DNA from: Pseudochelatococcus lubricantis
GTDB lineage: Bacteria > Pseudomonadota > Alphaproteobacteria > Rhizobiales > Beijerinckiaceae
Direction of reading: 5' to 3'
Assembly: GCF_042432495.1 (NCBI RefSeq)
Contig: NZ_JBHLXC010000013.1
Location: 1 to 45,525 of the forward strand
Length of the DNA stretch: 45,525 bases
The position numbers and the translations under genes were made by a program. This document shows, in pieces, positions 32,880 to 42,319 of the stretch (position 1 is its first letter; each line of letters begins with the position of its first letter). A model generated the notes under the pieces. The model worked only from the letters and a program-made list of their open reading frames with translations, was not told where the DNA came from and ran no database searches.

Positions 32880-35341
32880 CCGCGCCGGAAAGCACAAGGG
32901 CGGGCAATCACAAGCTGGCAGGCACGCTGCCGCACGATCAGGCGGCGGGCGCCGATCCCGCGGCCGGCCCAGCCGAACTCCACGGCGACTTCTTCCGCCT
33001 TTCCGAAACCATGTTCGGCGGCTGGGTCATCGATCTGTCTCAGCCGGAGCGGCGGATATGTGTCGAGATCTGGTACGAGGGCACCTCTATGCAGGTCGTC
33101 CGCGCGGATTGCTTTGTGCCCGAGCTGTGCGGCGAATTCGGCACGGACGGATGCCACGGTTTCCTGTGCGACATCGGGCAGACGGCCATCGACGAGGCGG
33201 GCCTCGTGACGGCATATGTCGCCAACACCGATATCGCAATCGGCAACGTCGTCGCGCCCGACAACGGCGGCGATGCGCCGGAGCGGGTGGACATTCCCGG
33301 CTCCGTGCGATGGATCGGCGGTTTGCGCCTCATCGGCTGGGCGTGCGACCGCATGAATCTGGATCGGCGGCTGCGTGTTTTCGCCTATTGCGGCAACGAG
33401 CTTGTCGGCGAAGCCCGCGCCGACAGGATGTATGAGCCCGAACGCGGCGAGGCGATTCCCACGGGCCCGTTCGGTTTTGAGATGATGCTGCCCCTGGCAA
33501 TGGCCAGCGGCAAAATGCACGAGATCCGGGTCATCGACGAGCGGGGAACCGAACTGTCCGGCAGCCCACTGGCGGTCGCGACCCTGTCGGACGATCTGTC
33601 GCGGCTGACCGGCTCGCTGACGCAGGCGGCCGACTTCGAGCCGCGTGCCGACTTCCTCCAGACGATATTTCCGGGCTCGCTGCCGTTCGACAGCTATGAC
33701 GCATGGAAGCGGGCCTACCCGCTGCCGCCACTATCCCGGCATGTGTCGCGACGATTCGGCATTCTGGTGATCGGCGAGGCGGATGCCATTGCCGATACGG
33801 TAGCAAGTATCGAGGCTTCGACGACGGATGACTGGTTTATCGCGGCTATCGACGGCTCCAGGCCCTTCTCCGCGGCGGACTGGCAGTCCATCGAGGCCGA
33901 AATCGTCCGCGAGACGGCGCAGTCCGTCGTCATCCTGCACGCGGGAGACCGGCTGCATCCCGAGGCGCTCGAACGGTTGGCGGATGCCGAAAGCGGAGCC
34001 GAAACCGAAAACGGAAACGCCGGCGTCATCTACACGGACTGTGAGATGCTACGACACGACGGCACGCTCCTGCCCGTCTTCAAACCGGCCTTTGATCTCG
34101 AACGCGCGCGCACCCAGGGATATCTCCACGGCCTTGTAGCCTTCGACGCGGACCTGATACCCGCCCTGCCTGCGGCGGAGAACTTCTCCCTGCCGGTGAT
34201 CGTGGCAGGAGCGGTGGCGGCCGCCATCCGGCAGGCACGACCGATTGTGCATCTCCCGCAGATTCTGGTGACCACGACAGAGCGCGAGCCTTCCGATGAG
34301 AGCGCGATCGCCGACGCGGCTGCCGCGGCGGCGCTGCTGACGGACGAAAGCATCACCCAAGGCGCCACTGCCGACGACGACCCGACGCGGATAGAATGGG
34401 GGTATGGCGCGGTTTATCCCGCCCTGCGGCTGCGGCCCGCCATAGCCCACGACACCCACGTGACGATCATCATTCCCACCCGGGACCGGGAAGAACTGCT
34501 GCGCGCCTGTCTTTCGACCCTGCGCGAGCGGACCGACTGGCCGCATTACGATATCATCGTCGTCGACAACGATTCCCGCGACGCGGACACCCTGGCCTAT
34601 CTCGCGGAACTGGAGGAGGACGGCGTAACCATCCTCAGACAGCCGGGACCGTTCAACTTCTCCCGCCTGAATAACGCGGCGGCGCGCATTGCCCAGGGGT
34701 CGCACCTGTTGTTGCTGAACAACGACACGGAATGCGCCGAAAGCGGCTGGCTGACAGCCATGCTCGAAGCCGCCCATGCGCCCGATGCCGGCGCCATCGG
34801 CGCCCGCCTGCTATGGCCGAGCGGGATGGTCCAGCATGGCGGCGTGGTGCTGGGCCCCTACTTCGGCGCGGTCCACGCCTTCAACGATTGTCTGGCAGAA
34901 GACACCGCCTACGACGACCTGATGTGCACTACCCGCGAGGTGAGCGCCGTGACAGGCGCCTGCCTGCTCGTCCGGCGGGAGGATTACTGGTCCGTGGGCG
35001 GTCTCGACGAGCGGCTGTTCCCTGTGAACTTCAACGACGTGGACTTCTGCCTGAAGCTGCGCGCGGGCGGGAAACGCAACATATGGACACCGCACGCGAC
35101 GCTGCTGCACAAGGAATCCGCCAGCCGCAAGCGCGACCTCACGACCGAACGCCGCGGGCGCGCCACCCGTGAACTGAGGGCCCTGCGCCTGAAATGGCGA
35201 CACGCCCTGCTCGACGATCCCTGCTACTCACCCTCCCTCAACCGCGACGCCTACCCCTATTCCGCCCTCGCCTGGCCGCCACGGAAAAGGCTGGCGCGAA
35301 GCAAGGCAGGGCTGGCGGAGCGGGGGGCGTTTATCGGGTAA
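32876..35341 (+). CDS. Large GT2-family glycosyltransferase with N-terminal beta-rich modules
   Basis: An 821-residue protein whose ATG overlaps the previous stop (ATGA). Two beta-rich modules precede the enzyme: FGGWVIDLSQPERRICVEIW (about 42-125) and LRLIGWACDRMNLDRRLRVF (about 155-245). The C-terminal GT2 domain starts near 520: VTIIIPTRDREELLRACLST, IIVVDNDSRDADTLAYL, LLLLNNDTECAESGWL and NFNDVDFCLKL. This enzyme half resembles rhamnosyl-type GT2 proteins of O-antigen and capsule loci. A middle region (about 300-480) has further GT-like spacing and may be a degraded catalytic domain. Confidence 0.82.
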   Translation: MTAPESTRAGNHKLAGTLPHDQAAGADPAAGPAELHGDFFRLSETMFGGWVIDLSQPERRICVEIWYEGTSMQVVRADCFVPELCGEFGTDGCHGFLCDIGQTAIDEAGLVTAYVANTDIAIGNVVAPDNGGDAPERVDIPGSVRWIGGLRLIGWACDRMNLDRRLRVFAYCGNELVGEARADRMYEPERGEAIPTGPFGFEMMLPLAMASGKMHEIRVIDERGTELSGSPLAVATLSDDLSRLTGSLTQAADFEPRADFLQTIFPGSLPFDSYDAWKRAYPLPPLSRHVSRRFGILVIGEADAIADTVASIEASTTDDWFIAAIDGSRPFSAADWQSIEAEIVRETAQSVVILHAGDRLHPEALERLADAESGAETENGNAGVIYTDCEMLRHDGTLLPVFKPAFDLERARTQGYLHGLVAFDADLIPALPAAENFSLPVIVAGAVAAAIRQARPIVHLPQILVTTTEREPSDESAIADAAAAAALLTDESITQGATADDDPTRIEWGYGAVYPALRLRPAIAHDTHVTIIIPTRDREELLRACLSTLRERTDWPHYDIIVVDNDSRDADTLAYLAELEEDGVTILRQPGPFNFSRLNNAAARIAQGSHLLLLNNDTECAESGWLTAMLEAAHAPDAGAIGARLLWPSGMVQHGGVVLGPYFGAVHAFNDCLAEDTAYDDLMCTTREVSAVTGACLLVRREDYWSVGGLDERLFPVNFNDVDFCLKLRAGGKRNIWTPHATLLHKESASRKRDLTTERRGRATRELRALRLKWRHALLDDPCYSPSLNRDAYPYSALAWPPRKRLARSKAGLAERGAFIG

Positions 35342-35642
35342 TGCAAGGGAGACTGATAGAGGTCTCGCCCCTCCTCAGTACCGACAACAGATATCATGAT
35401 GATAAGATAACCCGAATACCAGACGGTCACCCCCCTCCGCCTGTCACTGGCAATTCCGCTGATGGAAAAAATTGTACAGCGACGTCAAGAACGAACCGAT
35501 CCGCGAGACGATCAACGAATAATTATGTCGTTTTCATTACACGAGACCTTGCGTTGAATATGAATAACAAACATAGTTTTCATTGCGGATAGAGGTATCA
35601 TCTGTTAAACAAGGAAACCTTTCGAACCTGAAAAGTGAAATA
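35342..35642. other. 301-base intergenic region, no gene accepted
   Basis: No frame with a Shine-Dalgarno or family likeness is present. Composition falls from GC-rich to AT-rich across it, marking the change toward the AT-rich genes downstream. Confidence 0.5.
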
Positions 35643-36965
35643 ATGCTTAATGTAGCTGACGCGATCGTAAAGCCGATTGGGATCGGCAGACAGGCGGTTA
35701 GGCTCGCATGCCTTGTTTCTGGCCGTGTCGATGATGTAATAGTGGCTTATGTTCAGGGTATAAGGGCTGGCGAAAGCCGTATTAACGGTAACTTCAGGGC
35801 AGGTGACGTTATCGAGTTTCCCATCAGGTACCTGCCGTGGGTCGAACTGCCGACTGAAATACGTTTTGCGCGGCGAGATAACGACGCTGACATTTCAGCA
35901 CCCTTCGAATTGCGGACGGTTGACGAAGCCATCATGCTGGTCGGCATGGGGCAGATCGTTGTCGACAGCATGACCATATCGCAGGGCATTGTCCGCGGCG
36001 TGGCGTTCAATAGAACCAATGGACTGCTCAAGCCGCAGCTTTTCGCGCGCATCAATGGCCTGGTTCCGCGCTCTGTGGATATGGAAGAGCCCCGTCTGAT
36101 GGACGAAGGAGGCGCCAGCTTCCGCTTCGCCGTCCAGTTGTTACCCACCGACATCAGCGACAGCGGGTTGTCTATCGAGCTGTATGTGGCCGGAGGCCGT
36201 ACTGTTCTGGCGTCGCTCACACTTAGCCGACCTGCGAATGACGAGTTAGAGAGGCGGCTTATTGCCCTCGACTCGCGCGTGCAGCAGATACAGGATGCTT
36301 CCAGCTTTCATATCAAATCGCTGCGTAACGAACTCAAAGAGCAGATTACGGACGTTCAGCGCAGGGTCGACACTTTCATCGAATATGCTTCGTCGTTCAT
36401 CTTCGATCGGATTGCTGGTGAGCGCAGGGAGGAAATCGCTCCGATCGATCCAGCCCTGCGAGCCCAGATGGAAAATCTGAGAAGCTTTATCAATGCGGTG
36501 CCGGCGATTTCCAACGGATCGAAGAAAAGTGAAAGCGCTGCTCCGACCACCGCTACTTATGTCGACATCAATTCCGACCTGTTTACATTGGGCTGGTATG
36601 CTGTCGAGGTGGTGGACGGAAACAGTTTTCGCTGGATGAGCCGCACAGGCATCATTTTCAACCCCGACCCTGGCAGGATCATCAACGAAGTCTTGATCGT
36701 CATCGACAAGGTCTACGGCGCGACCTCCCCCCTGCTGAACTGCTATTTCGACGCCTTGCCGGCAGTTCTGGATATCACCGAGGATCCGGCAACATCGCGA
36801 TTCATGGCGCGCTTGCAGTGGAGTGACGACATACCCGCCATTCCCGTGCAAACGTTTCGAATCGAAAGCCAGATAAGCGCCTCACCTGCACGAGCAGAAG
36901 GATCGAACGACGAACGCATTCTCTCGATTGCCATCCGGGAGGTCGTGTTTTTTTATCGAGTATAA
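35643..36965 (+). CDS. Protein of unknown function with coiled coil and beta-rich ends
   Basis: A 440-residue protein I do not recognise. Residues about 100-195 resemble the beta-rich module of the preceding GT2 protein (GIVRGVAFNRTNGLLKPQ...FRFAVQLLP). A coiled coil covers about 199-262, with ELERRLIALDSRVQQIQ and IKSLRNELKEQITDVQ. Residues about 305-440 form another beta-rich unit (FTLGWYAVEVVDGNSFRWM). There is no catalytic motif. The open frame reaches a TTG at 35583, but ATG 35643 is the likelier start. Possibly it scaffolds glycosyltransferases; this is a guess from position and make-up. Confidence 0.7.
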   Translation: MLNVADAIVKPIGIGRQAVRLACLVSGRVDDVIVAYVQGIRAGESRINGNFRAGDVIEFPIRYLPWVELPTEIRFARRDNDADISAPFELRTVDEAIMLVGMGQIVVDSMTISQGIVRGVAFNRTNGLLKPQLFARINGLVPRSVDMEEPRLMDEGGASFRFAVQLLPTDISDSGLSIELYVAGGRTVLASLTLSRPANDELERRLIALDSRVQQIQDASSFHIKSLRNELKEQITDVQRRVDTFIEYASSFIFDRIAGERREEIAPIDPALRAQMENLRSFINAVPAISNGSKKSESAAPTTATYVDINSDLFTLGWYAVEVVDGNSFRWMSRTGIIFNPDPGRIINEVLIVIDKVYGATSPLLNCYFDALPAVLDITEDPATSRFMARLQWSDDIPAIPVQTFRIESQISASPARAEGSNDERILSIAIREVVFFYRV

Positions 36966-37173
36966 AGTCATTCGGATAGCATAATTTACATGCTTTAAGA
37001 TTTAGAAATTATTTGATGAGCGCTTGATCGCCCAAATTTAGATCTGTTTTATGTTTAAGTGTATTTTCAGCTACCTGAATATAAAAACAAAATTGGAAAG
37101 GGAATAATTATATTCAGCACGCCTTCCTAGCCCTCAATTTAATTTTCTTGCTTATGAATATTAAACATTTAAC

Positions 37174-37200
37174 ACAAATGCCCGCGGCGAGCGGGTTTGT
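37174..37200 (+). terminator. Stem-loop terminator candidate
   Basis: Arms ACAAA-TG-CCCGC and GCGGG-TTTGT pair over ten bases with a two-base bulge and a five-base loop (GGCGA). It is downstream of the gene ending at 36965 and just before the promoter for the next gene. Confidence 0.4.
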
Positions 37201-37216
37201 CGCCATCTGGTTGACA

Positions 37217-37245
37217 TAAACAGATCTATAGCCTATGTGTATAAT
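37217..37245 (+). promoter_or_regulatory. Sigma-70-like promoter before the AT-rich gene pair
   Basis: TAAACA (37217-37222), 17 bases, and a perfect TATAAT (37240-37245). Its predicted start near 37252 rules out an ATG at 37237 as translation start and supports the GTG at 37318. Confidence 0.5.
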
Positions 37246-37317
37246 ACTAGTCTTAATGTCAGAATAAGAGCTTTCATAGCAATTCGAACTCAGCGGACGA
37301 ACAGGCAAGGAGCAAGA

Positions 37318-38046
37318 GTGACTAGCGTTCTTTATGTCGGCGGCTGTAATGCCGAGAACGTAGCAAATCGCCTCCCTGGAGTCACTAGGTTGCAAAAAAT
37401 CTATCGACTGCCTACTGCCTGCATGGCTAATGAAGTATTGCCAGAAAGTGAGCTTGATTTTTTTCGCCAAGATCCACGCATTTGGCAGCGAGCAAGCTAT
37501 GAGGCGGAGAAGCGATTTCTTGAGCCACTTACAGGCTCCAGATTTGATATTATCATTGTCGATTTTTGGCGTGATAGCTATATAGAGTTGATTGATGTTA
37601 ATGGTACACTTTTATCTTATGGTTGGGAGATTATAGAAAATATTGATTTTCAAACTCTTATAAAAAAAAAATATCGTATAATCACAATAGGTAGCAGCGA
37701 ATATCAAGCTGCGTTTCAAGCAGGTATTTGTGCGTTATATAAATTAATAGAGGTCTATCAGCCAAACACGCGAATGATCTTTCTTGATTGCCCTCCCGTT
37801 AGCCGCTCGAAACATAACAGGGAAATCATCCAACTTAGTGCCCGTTTCGGTTATGAAAAATGGAAAGAAAGTTATTTAACGTATAAAAGCGTGTTGAGCT
37901 CTTACGTAACACATTTCCCGCGTTCATCTATTTTCGCCTTCAGTGATGAGGCATGGACTAGCCCCGATGCTCCTTGGGGAGAAGGTGCGATCCACTATGC
38001 TCCTGCTTTCTATGAGGAAATGGCTCGTTTGATTAACATTGAATAA
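37318..38046 (+). CDS. DUF6270-like protein of a polysaccharide locus
   Basis: A 242-residue protein starting at GTG 37318, with AAGGAG five bases upstream; the frame is open to an ATG at 37237, but that ATG lies on the promoter. It opens with TSVLYVGGCNAENVANRL, followed by KIYRLPTACMANEVLP and FDIIIVDFWRDSY, a layout like DUF6270 proteins, which sit in capsule clusters and may act as SGNH-like esterases or in glycan tailoring. Codon use is AT-rich unlike flanking genes, suggesting transfer. The family label is from memory of its pattern. Confidence 0.62.
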   Translation: MTSVLYVGGCNAENVANRLPGVTRLQKIYRLPTACMANEVLPESELDFFRQDPRIWQRASYEAEKRFLEPLTGSRFDIIIVDFWRDSYIELIDVNGTLLSYGWEIIENIDFQTLIKKKYRIITIGSSEYQAAFQAGICALYKLIEVYQPNTRMIFLDCPPVSRSKHNREIIQLSARFGYEKWKESYLTYKSVLSSYVTHFPRSSIFAFSDEAWTSPDAPWGEGAIHYAPAFYEEMARLINIE

Positions 38047-38118
38047 GGTTCCGCCCCGCATAGACGTGGCTGCACTTGGGATTCGACCTGTATCGGATAC
38101 GGCAAGGGAGTTTTCCTT

Positions 38119-39012
38119 ATGGAAAGAGCTATTTTCTGTAAATCATTTCGCGACGATTTTTCTCGACTTTCGCTGCTTATTGATAGCTGGATAAGCACGA
38201 ACCAACATTTACCATTGCTCATTTCGGTTCCTGATTCAGATTATGTTCTTCTGCGCGAAACCATTTCTGTTCCCGCGAACTGTACTATAATAACAGACGA
38301 GTCATACGTAATTGAAGGAGAAAAATTTAAATACGGATGGTATCAACAACAGGTGTGCAAGCTTTCTATTTATAGATCAGGTTTTGCAGATTCATATCTT
38401 ATGATTGATTCAGATTCATACTTTGTGTCCCCAATAAACGATAATTTATTCTACACCGATAAAAAGAAAAATGTCATCGCTTCTAGTATATATACAAAAT
38501 TTTCCCCCATTAACAATAGTCTGATAGACCTTATTAAGAACGGGAATGATGTACCTCCCCTTTTTGAGAAAGAAGGCTCTCTAGCCAACTTCGACGCAAT
38601 GTTGAAAGAAGTAATATTCGAACATGAAAGATTGCAAGCTGCAGGGGTGCAATCCAAATCAGATAGAGAATTTTATATCAGAAAGATTTTTTCAGTAAAA
38701 AAATTATCTGTTCAGCCAGCGCAAATATTCCATTCGTCCATTCTTACTGTTTTTTCAGAATTTCTAAAAAGATATAATCTGAATTTTTATGATGCGATCC
38801 GTCTATCCCCTTGGGAATATAATTGGTATGCTTATTTTTCTCTGTCAGAGCCAAACTTAGATATCGTAGGAATACGGTCGCCTGTACTTCATTTTGCAAG
38901 GGACTCTGATATCGAGTACGCGAAAAAGATAGGAATTACCAAGAAGGATATTGAATGCTATTTTCATGCCGTTCAGATGGCGGCGCGCCACATAGACACA
39001 TTGAGCTTTTAA
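38119..39012 (+). CDS. DUF6492-like putative glycosyltransferase
   Basis: A 297-residue protein with AAGGGAG eight bases before the ATG. It reads like the DUF6492 family: FKYGWYQQQVCKLSIYRSG, then LMIDSDSYFV, a DXD-like metal site at about residue 96-100, and a late VLHFARDSDIEYAKK. The DXD and surrounding strands suggest a GT-A enzyme. It is one of the most AT-rich genes in the window. It is convergent with the decayed IS and manC. Confidence 0.65.
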   Translation: MERAIFCKSFRDDFSRLSLLIDSWISTNQHLPLLISVPDSDYVLLRETISVPANCTIITDESYVIEGEKFKYGWYQQQVCKLSIYRSGFADSYLMIDSDSYFVSPINDNLFYTDKKKNVIASSIYTKFSPINNSLIDLIKNGNDVPPLFEKEGSLANFDAMLKEVIFEHERLQAAGVQSKSDREFYIRKIFSVKKLSVQPAQIFHSSILTVFSEFLKRYNLNFYDAIRLSPWEYNWYAYFSLSEPNLDIVGIRSPVLHFARDSDIEYAKKIGITKKDIECYFHAVQMAARHIDTLSF

Positions 39013-39044
39013 GATAAGTTTATATAATAAAATCTCCATCGTTA

Positions 39045-39589
39045 AGGTCCCCTAATAAAACCTATTGCTTGCCCTGAAGTATATAAATATTGCGGCGATG
39101 ACGACGAAGGCGCGGTATAAACTGGCATGGAGTTCGTATCGAATGGTCAGGCGGCGAAATTAATTGATACACGCGTACGTGCGTTCGATCATCCAGCGAT
39201 ATCTGCTGAGTTTGGCCGAATTTTCAGCGTCATACCTCGCGATCTGAGCCGTGACGCCTCTCCTGCGCAGGCTACGCCAGCAACGGTCGAAGTCATGTCA
39301 TAGCCTTTGTCGGCATGGAGCTTGCCGGGGCGTTTGCGTGGCCTCCCGCGCTTGACGCAGATCGGACAGCAGAACTTCATGGGGCAAGCGCCCCCAAGGG
39401 TAGCCGTATAGAGCACGAATAGGATACCCAAACACCTCGCGGTTGCCGAACTGCACAGGCCGCCCTTCGGCCCTACCTCTCGACTGGCATCAGCGATGCA
39501 ATTCCCGCCCAAAATTCGTCAGGAAGCAGTTTCTTGGCCATGCCCGAGAAATCGCTCGGAATGGTTAATAAACGGCTTTGTTAGGGCTC
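39045..39589. mobile_element. Decayed IS5-family insertion element remnant
   Basis: Left end AGGTCCCCTAATAAAACC and the reverse complement of the right end, GAGCCCTAACAAAGCC, are imperfect inverted repeats. Each end is flanked by TTA (39042-39044 and 39590-39592), fitting IS5 members that duplicate TNA. At about 545 bases it is shorter than complete elements of this type (about 800-900), so part of the inside is gone. Confidence 0.68.
39052..39541 (-). pseudogene. IS5-family transposase, deleted and frameshifted
   Basis: Reading three frames in turn gives transposase pieces: MAKKLLPDEFWAGIASLMP at the start (ATG 39541), then GPKGGRPVQFGNREVFG, then RGRPRKRPGKLHADKGYD, then DRCWRSLRRRGVTAQIARY, YRWMIERTYACIN and FRRLTIRYE, ending NRFY before TAG at 39052-39054. 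A stop after ACIN, shifts near 39300, and loss of the catalytic middle make it inactive. It is on the same strand as manC. Confidence 0.72.
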
Positions 39590-41040
39590 TTAGCTATGTT
39601 TTCCGTTGTGGCGATTCTCGCATAAATATCCTCGATACGCACAATGTCATCCTCGCCTAGATAGGGGCCGGACTGGACCTCAATCAGGTTGAGCGGCACC
39701 TTGCCGGGGTTCTCAAGGCGATGCACACATCCAAGCGGGAGGAAGATCGATTCATTTTCGCGTAACAGTATCTGCTCGCTGTCTCGTGTCACCATTGCCG
39801 TTCCGTTCACCACCACCCAATGCTCGGCCCTATGGAAGTGCTTCTGTAGCGACAGCTTTGCACCTGGGTTGACGGTGATGCGCTTGACCTGGAAGCGATC
39901 ACCCTTGTGGATCGATTGATAATACCCCCAAGGGCGATGCACTTGAACTGTCTGGGTAGCTGCAACATGGCCTTCGTTGCGCAGCTGCTCGACGATCTTC
40001 TTGACCTCCTGATCCCTTGACTTGTGCGTCACAAGGACGACATCTGGCGTTGCAACGACGACGAGATCGTCGACGCCAAGCGCGGCGACGAGCTGGCCTT
40101 CCCCGCGCAGATAGCTATTGCGGACATCATGTGCCGTCACTTCACCGATCATCACGTTGCCGTCGTCGTCCTGCTGCCCGATCGCTGCGAGCGCCGACCA
40201 ACTTCCCACATCCGTCCAGCCACAGTCGGTAGGTACGACGACGGTGAGGTCGGTCTTTTCCATAACCGCGTAATCCACCGCAACCGACGGACTTTTGACG
40301 AATGCCGCCTCGTTAAGACGTATGAAATCGAGATCCTGTCCCGCTTCGTCCAGTGCCGCCCGACTTGCGGCCAATATCTCAGGCGCGTGGCGTTCAACTT
40401 CCGAGATAAAGGTCGACACGGGCAGCAAAAAGATGGCGCTGTTCCATAAATATTCGCCCGATGCGAAATAATTTTCTGCGGTCCCGCTATCCGGCTTCTC
40501 CACAAAACGTCGGACAGCATAAACTTCAGGATACTCCGTTTCCATGCCTCGCTGAATATAGCCATATCCCGTCGCAGGCTCGTAGGGTTTCACGCCGAAG
40601 AGCACGAATTTCCCCGCAAGCGCCGCGTCGACACCACGGCAGATTGAATCCAGCAGCGCCGCCTTGTCCTGCACAACATGGTCTGCCGCCATCAGAAGGA
40701 TCAGTCCATCCGGATCACGCCGGCTCTCGATCAGCGCCGCTACAGCAGCGGCGGCCGTGGTGTTTCGTCCAACAGGCTCAAGCACGATCGTGGCGTCGTT
40801 GATACCAAGTTCACGCAGCTGCTCAGCAATAACAAAACGATGTTCAGCATTAGCAATCAAAATAGGCGCTGCGAATATGGAGCGGTCGGCAACCCGTAGT
40901 GCGGTCTCCTGCAACAGGGAATGCTCGCCCGCAAGCGGCAGCAACTGTTTGGGAAAGGCTTCGCGCGACAACGGCCAAAGGCGTGTCCCCGTCCCTCCCG
41001 AGAGAATGACAGGTGTGATCCGGATTGATTTCGCGTTCAT
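39565..41040 (-). CDS. manC: Mannose-1-phosphate guanylyltransferase/mannose-6-phosphate isomerase
   Basis: A 491-residue bifunctional enzyme. The N-terminal pyrophosphorylase has LSGGTGTRLWPLSREAFPKQ (about 13-32), MAADHVVQD and RRFVEKPDSG; the C-terminal cupin has SLQKHFHRAEHWVVV with the metal-binding histidines. It makes GDP-mannose from mannose-1-phosphate and interconverts mannose- and fructose-6-phosphate, feeding the glycosyltransferases beside it. It is the last gene of a minus-strand set. Its final residues KSPNKAVY and stop are encoded by the end of the adjoining IS remnant. Confidence 0.93.
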   Translation of the reverse strand: MNAKSIRITPVILSGGTGTRLWPLSREAFPKQLLPLAGEHSLLQETALRVADRSIFAAPILIANAEHRFVIAEQLRELGINDATIVLEPVGRNTTAAAAVAALIESRRDPDGLILLMAADHVVQDKAALLDSICRGVDAALAGKFVLFGVKPYEPATGYGYIQRGMETEYPEVYAVRRFVEKPDSGTAENYFASGEYLWNSAIFLLPVSTFISEVERHAPEILAASRAALDEAGQDLDFIRLNEAAFVKSPSVAVDYAVMEKTDLTVVVPTDCGWTDVGSWSALAAIGQQDDDGNVMIGEVTAHDVRNSYLRGEGQLVAALGVDDLVVVATPDVVLVTHKSRDQEVKKIVEQLRNEGHVAATQTVQVHRPWGYYQSIHKGDRFQVKRITVNPGAKLSLQKHFHRAEHWVVVNGTAMVTRDSEQILLRENESIFLPLGCVHRLENPGKVPLNLIEVQSGPYLGEDDIVRIEDIYARIATTENIAKSPNKAVY

Positions 41041-41053
41041 TTCTCACCTTGGT

Positions 41054-42319
41054 TCAGCTGTTAGCTAAAACGGTATGATCTCGGACTGGCTCTGATGACG
41101 AAGATCTAGTAGTCAACGCCTTGAATTGTCTGGCAAGGGGCCTGGCCTTCTTCAATTCAGCCGCCAAGCGGTCATATTGCGCTGAAACATCGGCCATATA
41201 GCGAAAGTAGAGCTCACGGGAAGCACGCAGCAGGTCGGGACGCAAGGACAGATGTGACCTGTAATCCGCCATCGCGTCGACCACATCCTCCACTCTTGCG
41301 AGAGTGTGCAAGGCATGCGTCGTAGGCAACCCCTCAAAGGCATCGTTGGTTCCGATCACAGGATTGCCGAAAGACAACGCTTCTACTGTCTTGATCTTGA
41401 GACCTGTGCCGCCGACCATTGGGTTGATAACACAATCAACATTGCAGTAAAAATCGTCGAGTGCGTCAACAAGCCCCATCTTGAAAGGCGCGGATTTCAG
41501 ATGGAGATCGCGGCGGCAGATTGTGCCAGCCAGCGTCCAGCTTATCGGCTCTTCTATTTTTTTGGTGAGCGCAGCTTTCCTGGCGCGGGGATTTTTCTTG
41601 GCTTGCACAGCTTTACTGGTAAGGGCAGCATCTAGTTCACGCACGGAGTTCACATTCCACGGATTGGCACTGCCGAGATAACCGAAGAGAAAAAATGCTT
41701 CGGTCTTCCTATGGCCCAACAAAAAAGACGGTGGAATGACATGACCGATCGTGACTACTTCTGATCGTTGCATCAAGCGTATACGTTCCGCCTCATTGTC
41801 TTGGATGCCGATAACGATATCCGCACGCTCAAAGCCTTGTCGCTCTTCATCAGAGGACGTAAAAAACCAGCGCGGATCAAGATTGTTCTGTTCAAGTATC
41901 TTGTGACGATTACTGAACAAATCGTGAGAATCAATCACCTTGCAAGAGATGTCGAGGCCAAGCAGAACACGCGACATCCACACATAGTTGACTATAATCG
42001 CATCATATCGATATGTTTTGAGAAGTTGTTTTGTGTAGTCACAAAGTTCGTCCGGGCACCAGTCGTCTATCCCCCAACATGATGGATATTTTGGTCTCCT
42101 CAGAGGGGACGAGCGCAGAAAGAAAAAACGATGCCAGAAATCTTGCATCGCAATCCGCTGATCGTTGGTTAGCCCCTCCATGCCGTAGTACAAGTAATCC
42201 AGAACGGCGCCTCTTAATTGCAGTTCCTTGCCAAACGCGAGAATACGGGCAGCGTTTCCCTGGTTCGTCGGATGCGACGGAACGGGTGAGACAACAAGTA
42301 TCCGAAGAGCCGCGCTCAT
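41054..42319 (-). CDS. GT4-like glycosyltransferase
   Basis: A 421-residue GT-B type protein. The N-domain starts RILVVSPVPSHPTNQGNAARI; the C-domain has FGYLGSANPWNVNSV, then NPMVGGTGLKIKTVEALSFGNPVIGT, the nucleotide-sugar binding region of this group. A basic insert (KKNPRARKAALTKKIEEP) lies near residue 242. It overlaps the upstream gene by four bases and ends 13 bases ahead of manC. Sugar specificity is not visible, though mannose is plausible from manC. Confidence 0.83.
   Translation of the reverse strand: MSAALRILVVSPVPSHPTNQGNAARILAFGKELQLRGAVLDYLYYGMEGLTNDQRIAMQDFWHRFFFLRSSPLRRPKYPSCWGIDDWCPDELCDYTKQLLKTYRYDAIIVNYVWMSRVLLGLDISCKVIDSHDLFSNRHKILEQNNLDPRWFFTSSDEERQGFERADIVIGIQDNEAERIRLMQRSEVVTIGHVIPPSFLLGHRKTEAFFLFGYLGSANPWNVNSVRELDAALTSKAVQAKKNPRARKAALTKKIEEPISWTLAGTICRRDLHLKSAPFKMGLVDALDDFYCNVDCVINPMVGGTGLKIKTVEALSFGNPVIGTNDAFEGLPTTHALHTLARVEDVVDAMADYRSHLSLRPDLLRASRELYFRYMADVSAQYDRLAAELKKARPLARQFKALTTRSSSSEPVRDHTVLANS

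Larger units (their letters stand above)
36966..37317. other. AT-rich intergenic region with terminator and promoter
   Basis: This 352-base gap is clearly AT-rich compared with the sequence before 35 kb. It contains the terminator and promoter listed separately. I see no gene in it. Confidence 0.55.

Noticed and set aside
39189..39512. 107-codon frame in the IS remnant as an intact small gene
   Set aside because: It joins out-of-frame transposase pieces; the element is a pseudogene.
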